From Nageia nagi (lineage: Eukaryota; Pinophyta), in the NCBI GenBank assembly GCA_050084985.1, contig JBITNC010000002.1, positions 39,370,001 through 39,434,000 on the forward strand: a stretch of DNA of 64,000 nucleotides, written 5' to 3'. The position numbers and the translations under genes were made by a program. The notes under the pieces are model-generated. The model searched no databases, had not been told where the DNA came from, and worked only from the letters and a program-made list of their open reading frames with translations. This document shows, one piece after another, positions 37,684 to 48,778 of this stretch. The first letter of the stretch is position 1; each line of letters opens with the position of its first letter.

Positions 37684-38880
37684 TGATTAAAATAGAAAGG
37701 ATGAATCTGGCAAAGGAATCTACTGAAGGTAGCATAATGCCACCACAAGTACGATTTCCACCACCAAGATATCTAGGTGATTTAGCATTAACATACTTAA
37801 AACATGGATTTGATCTTAATCTCTTAAATTATTTACAATTGACTATTGATGAATAATTTGAAAGAACATATCATATGTTTTGTGGTATAAATAATGGTTG
37901 GGAAGTCACTTTTTGTGGATACGAAGTAAGCATTATTTTAGATCCACAAATCTATTTCACCCATAGGGAAAGAATATCATAGGAAATAATAGCTTTCTGC
38001 CTACAATGGCCTTATGGAATACCAAGAATCATCATAAATTGTCAATTAACTAAGTATGCATTCCTTTTAGCTAGGCTGAAATACATTAAACAATTTACCT
38101 CATCAAAGGGTAATTTATGATTTTTCAAATACTTTTGTGGCTTTTCCTCTTAGAATGTTACAACAACACTATAGGCAAACTCATAGATTTTCTCGCATGC
38201 AAATGTGACATACAATTTGGAAATGAAAGTTGGAGAAAAGGCAAGCTTGTCATATTGCTGAAATTACAATGATGAATCAAATAAGGGTTAGAAATGAGAT
38301 TATTGAAAAACTATCAAAAGGACATAGAGTGTGGAATAATGGAAGTTATCTTTCGAGGTTCAAAAGTAGGTATGAAAAAGATATCTTTATGAAATTTATT
38401 CGTAACGTTCCTACTCCTTTGTATTCAAATATCTTTTCCATGCCTCTTGAAATACAACAAAAAATGGCCTTGACGTTCTATGATGCACATGAATCTTACG
38501 GTTGGGATGTCAAAGTAAATGGATATCAAGTTATTGTTTGTATCAATGCATTTGAGTTATGGTGTTCTCCTAACTCAGAATATGATTTAATGGTATATTT
38601 TTGTCTTCTATGGCCTATAGAAAAGCCCAAAATAATAGTTGATTGTACTCACAACTTGACTTTAAAACATCGAGAACAAATCATCTCTATCACTCAAACC
38701 ATAACATTCGAACACTTAGATTATTGTATTCCAAAAATCTATCATAATCAAGTGGTATTAGAGTTTAGTTTTTTGTTTAGTTCAACACATTATTCATTTA
38801 ATCCTGATGTAGTACAAACTCGATTTGAATGTGTCATGAATAGATTCCCTAGAAAAAATGATAAAACCCTAAAAAATTAA
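37684..38880 (+). pseudogene. Unknown sense ORF after pol, with a duplicated domain
   Basis: I do not recognise this product. A plus-strand reading starts about 100 bases after the integrase stop ('MIKIERMNLAKE') and runs to TAA at 38,880, with a frame change near 38,120 and a few stops. The open piece 38,230-38,880 is 216 residues. Two segments about 600 bases apart resemble each other. The first is at 37,879-38,055 ('GWEVTFCGYEVSI' ... 'FCLQWPYGIPRIIINC') and the second at 38,476-38,655 ('GWDVKVNGYQVIV' ... 'FCLLWPIEKPKIIVDC'). They share G-W-x-V-x3-G-Y-x-V and F-C-L-x-W-P-x3-P-x-I-I-x2-C. No signal peptide, membrane span or env-like feature is visible. Sense and antisense extra ORFs after pol are known in Tat elements; this family I cannot name. 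Confidence 0.7.
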
Positions 38881-39384
38881 AAATGATAAAATCCTAAAAA
38901 ATTGAAAACTATAAAACACATAAAAATTATAAAATTATAAAATCTACCTAGATGGAAACATCTAGAGGTTACTTGGCAATTGGGTGCCCTGCCCTCGTAT
39001 GATGTGAATATATGTTTCATGTCATTGTAAAAGTGATTATCCAGTAAACATGTAATGTGTGAAAAGGTCATTTTAGAATAATCTCCTTGTTATCACTACA
39101 TTCACTTTGTCCTTTCTTTTATAAAGAAATGATATACCATAGATGATAGAAAAACATAAAGTTTATGTTTGAAAAAAAATCCATAAACTCCAAACACTTA
39201 CGACATTAAAAAATTCTAAGAGAATTTGAATGAAATCATTCTAAGAGATATTAAGAGTGAAAGTTATGCATCTATCCTATTATTGCTTCATCTTGAACCC
39301 AAGAATCATTTGATAAAAAAAAAAAAGAGATGACAAAAAAAAATTGCTACATTATATCAATGATTCTTGGGTGATTACAATATC

Positions 39385-39487
39385 CTCTACCGGGGCTATG
39401 GACGCCTGATTGGCAGTAGAGCAAGGTTGTAGTGGGATCGAGGGGTTGATCCTCATCGGGGCTATGGATGCCTATCTGGCAATGAGG
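39385..39487 (+). other. Twin hairpins with the same loop and different stems
   Basis: Hairpin 1 has stem CTCTAC (39,385-39,390) pairing with GTAGAG (39,416-39,421). Hairpin 2 has stem CCTCAT (39,451-39,456) pairing with ATGAGG (39,482-39,487). Both close a 25-base loop (39,391-39,415 and 39,457-39,481) that begins CGGGGCTATGGA and ends TGGCA; the loops differ at about four positions. Between them GGATC (39,435-39,439) can pair with GATCC (39,448-39,452), which overlaps the second stem and would compete with it. The block is GC-richer than its surroundings. Confidence 0.65.
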
Positions 39488-39830
39488 TATACCTTATGAG
39501 TGGTGATATGTCCATTTTGGTTAGCGACCTTCATTCCTGTGGACCTCTATACGTTTCATATGGATAGACTAGCTTATTAATGTCTCTAGGATATTTCATC
39601 TCAAATGATCTAAGAAGGGAAATGAATCTCACTACACACACTGGAGTTTATAGATTTCTTATCAACATATAACAATATTGTTTTATATCATCTTAGGTTG
39701 TTAAATCTTGAGATAAAGAAAGATAAGGTAGATGTTATAATAACTTGGTTATTAATCCAAAATCACCTAATCTTTTGTCATAGTTTGTAATGTGTTTGTG
39801 TTTAGAATCATTTGTATCATTTTTTTAAAT

Positions 39831-40120
39831 CCATTTTTACTATTATCTATTACCTTTGAACATTATTAAAAATTGCTTTTCTTTGGAAAGGATAAGAATG
39901 ATTATTTATTATTCCCCTGACCAAGATAAAGTTAATGTTCATATGCATCCATAAGTCATTGGTGTGTCATAACAAGCCATTTCTACTATTATCTATTACC
40001 TTTGAACATTATTAAATTTGCTTTTCTTTGGAAAGGATAAGAATGATTATTTATTGTTCCCCTAACCAATATAAAGTTAATGTTCATATACATCCATAAG
40101 TCACTAGTTTGTCATGTCAA
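39831..40120 (+). repeat. Tandem duplication of about 145 bp
   Basis: 39,831-39,976 and 39,977-40,120 match closely, both carrying 'TATTATCTATTACCTTTGAA' and 'GGAAAGGATAAGAATGATT'. The second copy is two bases shorter after 'ATTATTAAA'. Non-coding, between the twin hairpins and the antisense ORF end. Confidence 0.92.
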
Positions 40121-40666
40121 GAAGTTTATTGTAAAATTGCCAAGTACAGAAGATGATGCATCTGATTCCGCAAAAATATAATAAAAATATGTCCTTAAAG
40201 TAACTTAAATTATCAAAATTATAAATTAAATTTATTATTTATAGCAACTATAACCATACTTATTATTAACTTAGTTTTGAGATTAGTAACATCATCAAAC
40301 TAATTTGTTGATATATGTTATATATTTCATCATTATACAACATACATTCCACAATTATATCTATGCATCATACATTTTGAAAATTACATCTATCATTAAC
40401 ATCTATTCATCATCAAGTAATTAAAAGACAATTATGATCTACATAACATTAAATCATACCTATTTTATCACAAATCTATATATAGAATGAAAGATCATGC
40501 ATCAAGAATCATACAAGTACCATAAATATCAAAGATCTATCTATCTATATATACATCATCATAGTCCATCAAAAGGTCATCATAACATCATGAATCATAC
40601 AATAAAACTACAAGGGTCTAATAACCTCATAAGCATATAAAAATAACATCATGAAAAATGGTATCC

Positions 40667-42753
40667 TCAAGGACTATCCCAACCACTACCTGGTCTACTA
40701 GGACTACTCAGTCACCTTCATCGTCTACTAGTCTCTCCGGTACCCTGACTTGGAGGAGTAGTGCCTACAGATCCTGTAGGGCTACCCAGATGCTGAGCTT
40801 CTTGTAACTCGAATGAACCAAAAGCCCCTAAGGGAGATGCCCAGGGTGTACCACTCCTGCTAGGAAAACCTTGTGACCTCTGAGTCCTACCTGGAGATCC
40901 AACTATGCCCTATGCACTGCTACCTGTCTGATATGTTGAGATATCTATAGGCATATAACTATCTGGAGGTATAGGATAGTGAGCCCTTAGAGTAAAAGCT
41001 GGAACACTTGTCAGCCATGTCTATACTATACCATTATAAAAATCTTACTGTTGACAAATGCCATGACTAAAAACTAAAGGACCACCTCCAAAAGTAGAGG
41101 CTGCTCCTAACTGATGACCCTGAGCTCCCTGTAAAGAGGAATGAACCTCATCTCTCTCCTATTTGTATCTATCTTGCTCATCCCTATACCTATACATGCA
41201 TGAGTGGGCCTGTGCCAACTAGTGTCTCAGCTCATAAATGTCTCCTAGCAAAGTATCAATGCTAGGAACCTATGTAGTAGGAGCCTCCTCAACTCTGTGA
41301 GCAACCTCTGGGCTAGCTCCCTCCTCACCTACACCTGTAGCCTCCTCCTTAGGAGCTAACTCCTCAGGAGCATCTACCATAACCTCCTCATCAATAGACT
41401 CCTCTCTTGTAGCCTCTGCTCCTATAGGCTCCTCACCTACCTCTCCCCCTCCTGCTGCTACACCCAACTCCTCATCAACATTGACACATCGACAAACATG
41501 TCGACCCTTCAATCTACCCTCTAGGCCATCATCTCCCTCCTCCCACCAAGCCTTGAATGCTTTAGACACCCCTACATCATCCTCCTCAGTATCATCCTTT
41601 AATGATCCCTCCTCCTAAGTAGGATCTAGCTCTACGTAAACCAATAACTGTACACCATCTATTGAAATAGTGCCCTCATGCTGATATGGCACTGATGGGG
41701 TAGGCACATCCTGAACTAGGCTGAACTGATGATGCACCTGCTCAAAATGAAAATACTCCAAAAAATTGGCTCGATGACCACTCAAAACATGTGGCTATTG
41801 AATACCTGTAAGCTCAGCTATGAGCTCTCTCTGATAGGATACAAGCAATAAGGTCTAAACCTCACTTGATCTGGAATCAAGTGACTAAGCATGTGGTGAT
41901 AATAGCTCATATCTCGATGAACTCCATCTAATGGGTGAATATAAAAATCATCATGCCATCAGACTATGCCAGCCTTGTAATCTAAGTGACTACCAAACCC
42001 TAGCATCGATAACCCTAGAGGATGAGCCACAACTATATGCTCATAAGCCCATGCCTACAAGGTGATAGTAACTGATAAAGAGGCCCTATGCCCCTATGAA
42101 TAAAAGAATAGCTCCTTGTAAATCTGAGCTAATAATGTGGGTGCCCAAGCATACACTATACCATGCTACATCATATCCATAATAATGGGTAATAATGACC
42201 ATGAAAACCTCCCACTACCAGTATCAGGGAGAGCATAACACTGTATTAAACCCATCAAATATGAAAAATGGATCATCCCCTACTGATCCTCCATCTAGTA
42301 CTGGTAATATTGGATACCACCTGAAATAATCTTAGAAACAACAGCATCAACCCGAGTGGCCCCATAAAAATAAGAAATAGTGGGTAAAGCTCATGTTCTA
42401 TCCACCACAGGCAAAATCCTCTGTCCATGAATGGGGAGTCTATACAATCTATGTATATCCTCCACTGTGATAGTCATCTCCCCTATCAGAAGATGAAAAG
42501 TACAGGTCACTGCATCCCATCTGTCTAACAATGCAACCAATAAAGGATACTCCCAATGAATGTGACCCATGTGTGGACCCACTCCAAAACCAATGGACCT
42601 GAAAAAGGTATGATCAGCTAGACCTAGAAGACCTCTACCCCCCTGTAGAATTGAGGGATATCTACCTCGAGGCTCAAAGATGTCTCGAACCTGTATAATG
42701 TTAAAAAGGTTCAGCTCAAAAAAAAAAAGGTTCAGCTCAAAAAAAAATGGCAT
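40667..42753 (-). pseudogene. Antisense ORF of element B with plant mobile domain
   Basis: Minus-strand reading of about 695 codons, from ATG at 42,753 to TGA at 40,667. The PMD is clear: 'GRGLLGLADH' (about 42,640), 'HIHWEYPLLVALLDRWDAVT' (about 42,560-42,505), 'FHLLIGEMTITVEDIHRLYRLPIHG' wording (42,500-42,425), and more PMD-like sequence to about 41,850. Then come an acidic, Glu/Ala-rich region (41,569-41,270), a coiled-coil-like stretch and a Gly/Ser/Pro-rich tail ('GSPTGSVGTTPPSQG'). Several stops and a net frame change break it. PMD proteins are otherwise plant nuclear or transposon-related proteins; the role in Tat elements is unknown. Confidence 0.85.
42705..42750 (+). repeat. Short duplication at the antisense ORF start
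   Basis: 'AAAAAGGTTCAGCTCAAAA' occurs twice in tandem, so the antisense protein would begin with two copies of an 'FFFELNL' heptapeptide before the PMD part. The A-runs make replication slippage the likely cause. Confidence 0.85.
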
Positions 42754-42784
42754 TTCATACTAAAACATTAGTGTTTCTAATAGG

Positions 42785-43320
42785 TAAGACTCGGTCGTCG
42801 GTGTTCACATTCCAAACGTCAGTGACTCTGTCACCCGTTCGGCCTAGGTCAACGACCAAGGCCAAATTATAAAAAATTTTCACAAAAAAAATATATATAA
42901 GCATGATTTACAAAATTCATCCGATAAAAATAATCAAAACAATTTTTAAATGTCATACATGGTTTCAATTTTGGAATTAAATGGTTAAAATACAAATTAT
43001 AAACAAAAAATAGAAATGAAAGTTATTTCAAAACCCTACCTCTTCCCGGATAGGTTGAGAACATCCAATGGAGCATCTACGTGGAGGCATGGTGATTGTA
43101 ACGAATATCAACAGTTGAAAATCAACAAGATCGCAAGGGAAACTCATTCTGGATAATAATGAAAGTGACAGCTAAAAAGAAAGGAATAAGAAAAAGTTAA
43201 AACTTTTTCTTTTTGAAACACCCGACGACTCGAAGATGGACGTCGGTGATTGTAACTAAACGCTGGTGACTTGAAGACAGACATCGGTGACCGCCACTAA
43301 ACACCGATGATTGGAAGTAA
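42785..43320 (+). repeat. Cluster of 'GTCGGTGACT'-type motifs
   Basis: GC-richer units such as 'GTCGTCGGTGTTCAC' (42,794), 'ACGTCAGTGACTCTG' (42,816), 'CGACGACTCGAAGATGG' (43,223), 'ACGTCGGTGATTGTAAC' (43,240), 'ACGCTGGTGACTTGAAG' (43,260), 'ACATCGGTGACC' (43,281) and 'ACACCGATGATTGGAAG' (43,302). The same motif occurs in U3 of both LTRs and in the leader. Here it lies just upstream of the antisense ORF. Confidence 0.75.
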
Positions 43321-43774
43321 AACACCACATTTGGGAATAGCCATGAGAATGTTAAAATTTTCTCAAAGTAACCTTGAATTGGTCAAGAAAATCAAAATAC
43401 AATAAAATGTGATGTATCATTGTTATAGGAGATTATCTTGAAACCCTGTTGTCGAGACAAAGGACAACACCATCAAACTCATATACTAAAGAGGACTTAT
43501 ACGGTACATGTGTGCTTAGACATGCAAAATGACATAACAAAAATGTCATGCAACTGTCACACAAGCTCAACACATTGTCATACTGAAAATAGTCACTTCT
43601 GAAGTATATTCAAATTTGTTTTCAAAACTACATCAAATGTAAAATGAAAACACATTTTACCATAATTTGATAAATCAAAATTTTGATTCATCTAAGAAAT
43701 TGAGTCAAAACTTATATTATAAAAAAACAACAACAAATAATCAAGTGACAAAGCTTCTCATTCTATATTTTTGA

Positions 43775-43804
43775 AATTATCAATCGCATTTTCGATTGAT
43801 AATT
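43775..43804 (+). other. Perfect 12 bp hairpin before the polypurine tract
   Basis: AATTATCAATCG (43,775-43,786) and CGATTGATAATT (43,793-43,804) are exact reverse complements with a 6-base loop (CATTTT). The hairpin ends directly before the purine tract, in an element otherwise full of point changes. Confidence 0.85.
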
Positions 43805-43805
43805 C

Positions 43806-44666
43806 AAAAAGGGGCAAAATGTAGACACCTAAAAATGTCCCTTTTTAACTAGTAAACATGGAAATAATCATAACTCTTCATGACAATATAAAATAGGTTT
43901 AAAAACCTTATTATTGGATAGCTCCTATTGAGTACATGCAAAATGGGTGGTCACATGACTCTTTTTAGGTAAAATTGGCTATTTGGCGGTCATTTTAATA
44001 TTGTCATAAAATTGAAAACCAGTTGCCAGTGACCCAAGACAGTCACCGATGTTTTGAGATGATCGCCAGCGTTCGCCTAGTAATCGTCGGTGACTCTATA
44101 ACAACCAAACAAGAAACCAAAATAGCAAGAGAAAGTTGAAACATTTCAACTTTCCAAGATGATGTGGATAGAGGGGGTCAGTTATGACCTACGGTGGCTT
44201 TTCACTTCCTCTTGCCAGCCTTGGAACATCTCACCCAAAATCTATAAATACAAGCTAATACAAAGTAATTAAAGAGAGAATCTTGACCCATTTTTAAAGT
44301 AGGGTAATGCTGCCAAAATCTTGTGAGCTCATACCTTTTATTGTTTTATGCTAGTTTCAATTCAATACATGTCATACATAGATGCTTTGATGTTATTGTC
44401 TTTTGCATGTGTGTAGGATTTACAGGTTGTTCATATCAAGGAGAGAAGCAAGCAAATCAAAACAATGGAGATCTAATACCTTTATTTTGGTAAATGGCAT
44501 TTGTAAAAGTCCCTTCCAAGGGCAAATTGTAGTTTGAGCTGAAAATCAATATCAATTTACAATTACAACATGTCTATCTATTTTACATAATTTGAGGTTC
44601 AGTGAAGATTTAAGAATAATTGTATTTTATGTTATTCTACATTCCAGCTTTATTTTCACTGTAACA
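43806..44666 (+). repeat. Element B polypurine tract and 3' LTR
   Basis: Purine-rich tract AAAAAGGGGCAAAA (43,806-43,819) primes plus-strand synthesis. The 847-base 3' LTR (43,820-44,666) starts TGTAGACACC, ends CTGTAACA and is followed by the GGACC duplication. TATA box at 44,243-44,250. Confidence 0.96.
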
Positions 44667-44671
44667 GGACC

Positions 44672-47600
44672 ATATCTACTTCATGCCTTATTAAATATCT
44701 AGGAAGAGCACCATCAAAAAACATCCTATATAACAAATCACCTAAGATGACATACTTAGTAGCTAGGATTTTAAGTCTAATTCTAGCATTATGATCAAAG
44801 GTAACATGAATAACACTATCTTTAAGATAATTGAAATAATCTTGATACCATTCACATATATTGATACAAGTAGTAGGAAAATAATGATCCTTAATGAAAT
44901 CCTCCATAACAAAATCATAGGAAGGCTTACCAATGTTTTTGATTAGTCTCTTCATCTTCTATGTTAATAGGAGCAAGGTAAGAAACACTAAACATGGCAT
45001 CATAATACCTGTTGTTGTCTCTTGGAATGTTATCAATTTCATACTCAATGAAGTAAACAAGGAGACTTTCCACCATTTCCTATTATGGTTGCAAATTGGG
45101 ATCTTTGGTGTTATAGATGTTAGACACTTTCTTCACAATGAGTTGAGAATCACCAAAGAATTTAATCTTTTTTACTTTTAAGTATTGACTCCTTTAGACC
45201 TAAAATCATAGCTTCATATTCTTCCATATTATTAGTGCAATCAAAACTTAAACTGTAAAACATAGGGATAAATTCATTGTAAGTATTGATAAGAATAATT
45301 ATTTCCCTTGCTCTATGAATGCACTTAGAACCATAAAATAATAGGTTTCTCATCATTTTCTATGAAATTGATAAATACTTGAGAGAATTTAGGCTCAAGA
45401 ATTAAGTAGTAGTGTAGGGATGCAATGACCATACTTGGTTCAGGTATTTTCTGGCTATCCACTTCATATGGAAACTATTCCTACATGCTAGATGCTTTAT
45501 TTCATGGGTGATTAGAAATGAAATTTTCTATATCCTATCCCTTTATCAAATTTTGAGTGATAAAGTTAAAACCAAATTATTGAGGAAACATTACCCATTT
45601 TGCAACCCTTCTGGATAGGTAGGACTTAGATATGAGATATCTAAAAGAATCTGCCTGAGCCATAACATAAGTTGTATTTCTAAGAATGTAATGTCTTAAC
45701 ATTTTAGTTGAGAAGACTATAGCAAAATACATATTTTAAATTGGATTTTATTTTGTATCATAATCAAGTAAAGTCTTATTAACATAGTAGATTGATCTTT
45801 CCTTATTATTTTCATCCTTTTAAGCTACATTACCCCTAATGCACTTAATGTTGATGAAACATAAGTAACAAATTTTTTTTTGGAGTTATAGGGGCTAAAA
45901 TTGGAGCATTAGTAAGATACCTTTTGATTTTGTCTAAAGATTGTTGACACTTTTTATCCCAAATGAATTTCTCATCTTTCTTTAATAACTAAGAAAATCG
46001 GGAAGTCATATCGACTAACTGAGTAATGAATATTTAGACCACTTGCACTTTCCCTTAAAGAATTCTCAATTCCTTCAAGTTCTTAGGAACCTAAAACTTT
46101 CTTGAAATCCACCTCCATACCTCTTCTTGAAATAATGAACCCAAGAAATTTACTTGATGAGATTGCAAATGCACACTTTTGATATTTTAACTTCAACTTT
46201 TACTCACTTATTCTCTAGAAGATCTTTCTCAAATCTAAACTATGATCATCTTTCATTATGGATTTGGATAGGATTTCATCAATGTATACCTCAATAATGT
46301 CATGGATCATGTCATGGAATATACTTGTAATGGCTCTCTAATAATTTGCATGTACATTCTTTAGACCAAAAGGCATGACCACCCAACAAAATGTGCCCCA
46401 AGGAGTAAAAAAAGTTATCTTGTGTTGGTCCTCCTTGTTGATCCTAATTTTATTATAGTCAAAAAATCCTTCCATGAAAGACAAAACCTCATGGCCTGCT
46501 ATTGAGTCTATAATCATATCAATGTTAGAAAAAGGAAAGGTATCTTTGGTAAATACCTTGTTGATATCCCTAAAATATGTATAATATCTTATTTCACCAT
46601 TAGGCTTACTACATTCACATCTTCGATGAGATCACTTTCCAACTCAGGAACAAAGTGTAAGCACTGAGTTTTCAAGACTTAAAGAGGTCATCTAAGCTCT
46701 CTATAGTTCTCCCATATGTCTATCTTTGGGATTATGTCTGCTTTAATGCTTACCTCTTACAGGGTGATAGTTGTAATAGGTGTTGTTGCATCTTCCTCAC
46801 TTTTGACCAAATCATGAGGAATCCAAAACCTCTTAGTTGCTTGACATACATCTATAGGATTTGCCTCTGCATGAATAGTAACTTTCTTACCTTTTTACAT
46901 AAATTTAATTGACCAATGCAATGTGGAAGTAACAACCCTAATATTATGGATCCAAATTATACCAAGAAATAAGTTATATGGCAATTTCATTTGAAATATA
47001 TACACTTTTTGATGAACCATTTTACCACCTACTTCAATAGGCATAAACACACATCCAATAAATTCTTTTTTAGTATTATCAAATCATTTAATGCTAATAG
47101 TGGTTCTTTTCATTTTTGCATATATGAAAGAAAAGTATTTTTGGAACAATTCAACAAAACATATGTTGACATTTGAATCAATATCAATCAAATATTTTTT
47201 TAATAGGAATATCATCAATATTAATACAAATATATAGTCCTAGATTTTTCTCAATGACATCTTTCACTAAGCAATTCACTCTCTTGAAGGAAAGCATGTT
47301 ACAAACTAACTCAATATCAATATTGCCTACTAATTTAACAAATGTAGTAACATGAATATCCAATTCAACTTTAGTTTTCTTAAGTGCATCAAACAAAGCA
47401 TATTTATGTTCAATTTATAATTACAAAAGTTCAAAAATATGTATCTTGACATGAGTAACCATTAATTGCTCAAGGAGTTATTATGTACTAGGATTGTGAG
47501 GAATCTTTGTTCATTTTGTTGTAGTTAGATTGAAACTCCCTCTAGGTCTTCCTCTCTTAGCAGAACTACACAATTCTTGGTTGAAGATGATGTTTACTAT

Positions 47601-48699
47601 GAGTGGTTCAACATCCTTAGAATCTATTACATAGGCTTCATACTGTATCTTGCCATCATCTAGCAATTTCTGCAATTGCTTTCTCAAGATCATACATGCA
47701 TTTGTTCTATGACCTTTAACCTTGTGATATTCATAGAATTCTAATTCATTATACCAACTAGGTTTATCATCATGAGAACCTATCTCTTTTTTAAGATCAG
47801 GTTTGATTATTCCTTTTTGTAAATAGTCCTTGAACATAACTATAGGAACAAAAGGTAACATATTATTTTTTCTAAAATTTTATTTTGCTTTATTCTTTTG
47901 TTGCTCCTCGAATGAGGGTTCTTCTATGGCATTGACCTCTTTATCTTCTTTTTTTCATGTCTACCTTCCTTAGTTTCTTTGTTAGGTTTTCCATATTTCA
48001 AGTCACCCATATAAATTAAGAACTCCTTTTTTTGGGCAAGCCTATGCATAATCTCAATAAATGGTAAAGTAATGTAGTCTAGGGCTATGAATTTGAATTT
48101 AGGATAGATATTATGGAAAAATATAGATGTGACATAAGACTTGGATAGAGGTTCTAGAATCATGCTCCATATTTTCTAAAATTATTGCAAAAATTTATCA
48201 AATCATTCATTTAGAGCTTGGATAGCACTAACTAGATCTGAAATTGTCATTTATCTAGGAGCATGATATTTGAAATGCATATAGAATTTCAAGATAAGTT
48301 GTACATACCAAGTAATCAACTTAACAGGAAGAGAGAAGTACCAATTGAGTGCATCATCTTTGAATATAGTAGGGAAGTATTTGGCCATCAAATTATCATT
48401 CATCCCAAATTTCAACTCGAATTTCATTTTGAAAGCCTTAATATGAGCCATAGGATCTCCCCCACCAATGTATGTATTGAAAATAGGTTTTACTTGTAGT
48501 TAAAGTGCCTTAGTATTATGAATCTCATCACACAATGGATTTAAATCCTTACTCATGGGTGGAACACCTTCAAAGGAGCAACTATTTCCCCCAATCATAG
48601 AGGCTTCACTTCTTAATTTTCATATAGCATCTTTTTTAGATTAGCTCTAGTGTCCTCATCAAATATATTGACCATGGAAAAAAATTGAGAAGATTCCAT
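44672..48699 (-). pseudogene. Element C gag and pol up to the integrase N-terminal half
   Basis: Reading leftwards. Gag starts at the ATG at 48,699 ('MESSQFFSM'), about 80 bases after the 5' LTR, with core 'LNWYFSLP' (about 48,340) and a zinc-knuckle-like 'YEYHKVKGHRTNACMILRK' (47,740-47,690). The protease region is near 47,100-46,950 ('MKLPYNLFLGIIWIH'). In RT (about 46,650-46,200) the catalytic box reads 'YIDEIL' in place of YVDD, so an Asp is lost. Archaeal-type RNase H signature 'TNNMEEYEAMILGL' lies at 45,235-45,195. The integrase N-terminal part is at 44,955-44,672. Stops and frameshifts are frequent. The reading resumes at 26,945. Confidence 0.87.
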
Positions 48700-48754
48700 T
48701 TTTAAACACTAAAAATGTAAGATTAGTTCTATCTAAAACCATAATGTGATGTAT

Positions 48755-48778
48755 TGAAAAGAATTTGAGTTCACCAAT
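48755..48778 (-). promoter_or_regulatory. Element C candidate primer-binding site
   Basis: On the element's strand the bases after the 5' LTR read 'ATTGGTGAACTCAAATTC'. This matches the corresponding site of element A (GTGAACTT.A.ATTC), so both families probably used the same primer tRNA. Confidence 0.5.

Larger units (their letters stand above)
26941..44671 (+). mobile_element. Element B: 17.7 kb Tat-lineage Ty3/gypsy element with perfect target duplication
   Basis: Two 847-base LTRs (26,946-27,792 and 43,820-44,666) are flanked by identical GGACC (26,941-26,945 and 44,667-44,671). Inside, in order, are: candidate primer-binding site, 1.9 kb leader with repeats, gag with a long N-terminal extension, protease, RT, RNase H, second archaeal-type RNase H, integrase, an unknown sense ORF, a hairpin pair, a 144 bp duplication, an antisense PMD ORF, motif clusters, a perfect hairpin, a polypurine tract and the 3' LTR. 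The double RNase H and antisense PMD ORF place it in the Tat lineage (the group of Ogre and Retand). Stops and frameshifts disable every gene. It inserted into the integrase of element C. Confidence 0.96.

Noticed and set aside
38230-38880. Possible env-like protein of element B
   Set aside because: No signal peptide, no membrane span and no furin-like site; the hydrophobic parts are short strand-like stretches.
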